Shown here in pieces: positions 5,718 through 6,045 of a stretch of DNA of 6,045 nt. Each line of letters starts with the position of its first letter. Position 1 is the first letter of the stretch. The notes beneath the pieces are model-generated. The model did not search any database. It was given only the letters and a program-made list of their open reading frames with translations, and had not been told where the DNA came from. Location of the stretch: positions 1 through 6,045 of the forward strand of contig JACPGN010000242.1 of the NCBI GenBank assembly GCA_016182435.1. Direction: 5' to 3'. A program made the position numbers and the translations under genes. This DNA is from Lentisphaerota bacterium (lineage in GTDB: Bacteria; Verrucomicrobiota; Kiritimatiellia; JAAZAB01).

Positions 5718-6041
5718 CTATTCAAGCATACGGGTGAAAAGCGCTTTAACATATCCGCTCAGGCGCTCAAAATTCGCCGCCAGGAGCCAGCCCAAGACAA
5801 TGATCAAGACCACTGTTGCCACTCTGAGGCCTTGCCGTAGAGCGACACGACCTTTATGCCGCTGGTGTTGACAGCGCGGACAGAGCGCCAGGACCGCGGC
5901 AAACAAATAGCCGCATTTCGGGCATTCGACATTGCCGGCTTTACCAACCGGAACACGTGGAACATCCGCGGCCATTTCCGTTGGTCGCGGCTGGTCAGCT
6001 TTTCCGCCTCTAGCGGATCTGCTTCTGGCAGAAAGCCGCAA
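5718..6041 (-). CDS. Small zinc-ribbon protein with one C-terminal membrane helix, function unknown
   Basis: I do not recognise a named family. From the TTG at 6041 the frame gives 107 residues and has no stop before the window edge, so it may begin further upstream. Residues 40-57 hold a C-X2-C-X10-C-X2-C zinc ribbon (ECPKCGY, then LCPRCQ), with Cys40, Cys43, Cys54 and Cys57 as probable zinc ligands. Residues 72-89 (LRVATVVLIIVLGWLLAA) form one strong membrane helix, followed by a short tail FERLSGYVKALFTRMLE. The basic stretch HQRHKGRVALRQ before the helix suggests that the ribbon stays in the cytoplasm (positive-inside rule). Residues 3-14 (LSARSRSARGGK) are translated from a palindromic repeat. 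A later start at ATG 5975 (85 residues, MAADVPRVPVGKAGNVECPKCGY) would avoid it, but has no well-placed ribosome site. The zinc ribbon and helix are clear; start and role are not. Confidence 0.65.
   Translation of the reverse strand: MRLSARSRSARGGKADQPRPTEMAADVPRVPVGKAGNVECPKCGYLFAAVLALCPRCQHQRHKGRVALRQGLRVATVVLIIVLGWLLAANFERLSGYVKALFTRMLE
6001..6034. repeat. GC-rich palindromic repeat, copy 3, lying within a coding frame
   Basis: TTTCCGCCTCTAGCGGATC (6001-6019) is identical to the reverse complement of 5685-5667 and is followed by a degenerate right half, TGCTTCTGGCAGAAA. It is in frame with the zinc-ribbon protein, encoding LSARSRSARGGK on the minus strand. It has therefore either entered the coding sequence without breaking it or lies just upstream of the true start. 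Confidence 0.7.
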
Positions 6042-6045
6042 CCGC

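Overview
The window is a moderately GC-rich bacterial chromosome segment in which every gene I can support lies on the minus strand. In transcription order (high to low coordinates) these are: a small zinc-ribbon membrane protein that reaches the right edge; a 3-methyladenine DNA glycosylase (AAG/Mpg family); amidophosphoribosyltransferase PurF; a very large multidomain GT-C type membrane glycosyltransferase whose GTG start overlaps the purF stop codon; and the first 47 codons of a family 2 glycosyltransferase that runs off the left edge. No rRNA, tRNA, CRISPR array, transposase or phage gene is visible.

The genes fall into three functional blocks. Mpg is a base-excision repair enzyme. PurF catalyses the first committed step of purine synthesis and is of the Bacillus type, with a short propeptide and four Fe-S cysteines. 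The two glycosyltransferases probably act together in the envelope: the GT2 enzyme resembles polyprenyl-phosphate sugar synthases, and GT-C enzymes use such lipid-linked sugars on the outer face of the membrane. The purF/GT-C overlap (GTGA) makes translational coupling likely, although the two functions are not obviously related.

The gaps between genes are unusually rich in structured repeats. The gap after the GT-C gene holds an imperfect inverted repeat built from 9-nt units (ATCMGTGNN type) joined to a GC-rich palindrome. The mpg-purF gap holds three nested stems with alternative pairings. The gap before mpg holds a GTCATTCC...GGAATGAC palindromic repeat that carries a copy of the same GC-rich palindrome. 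A further copy of that palindrome lies inside the reading frame of the zinc-ribbon protein. These repeats supply the apparent start codon of mpg and part of the apparent N-terminus of the zinc-ribbon protein, so both starts are uncertain.

The organism cannot be named from this. Heavy loads of such interspersed repeats, together with large GT-C/discoidin-like fusion proteins, recall environmental genomes of the Planctomycetes-Verrucomicrobia-Lentisphaerae group or similar uncultured lineages; this is a weak inference from memory. I see no clear undescribed system. The most interesting items are the repeat-within-repeat architecture, the structured purF leader and the five-part glycosyltransferase.
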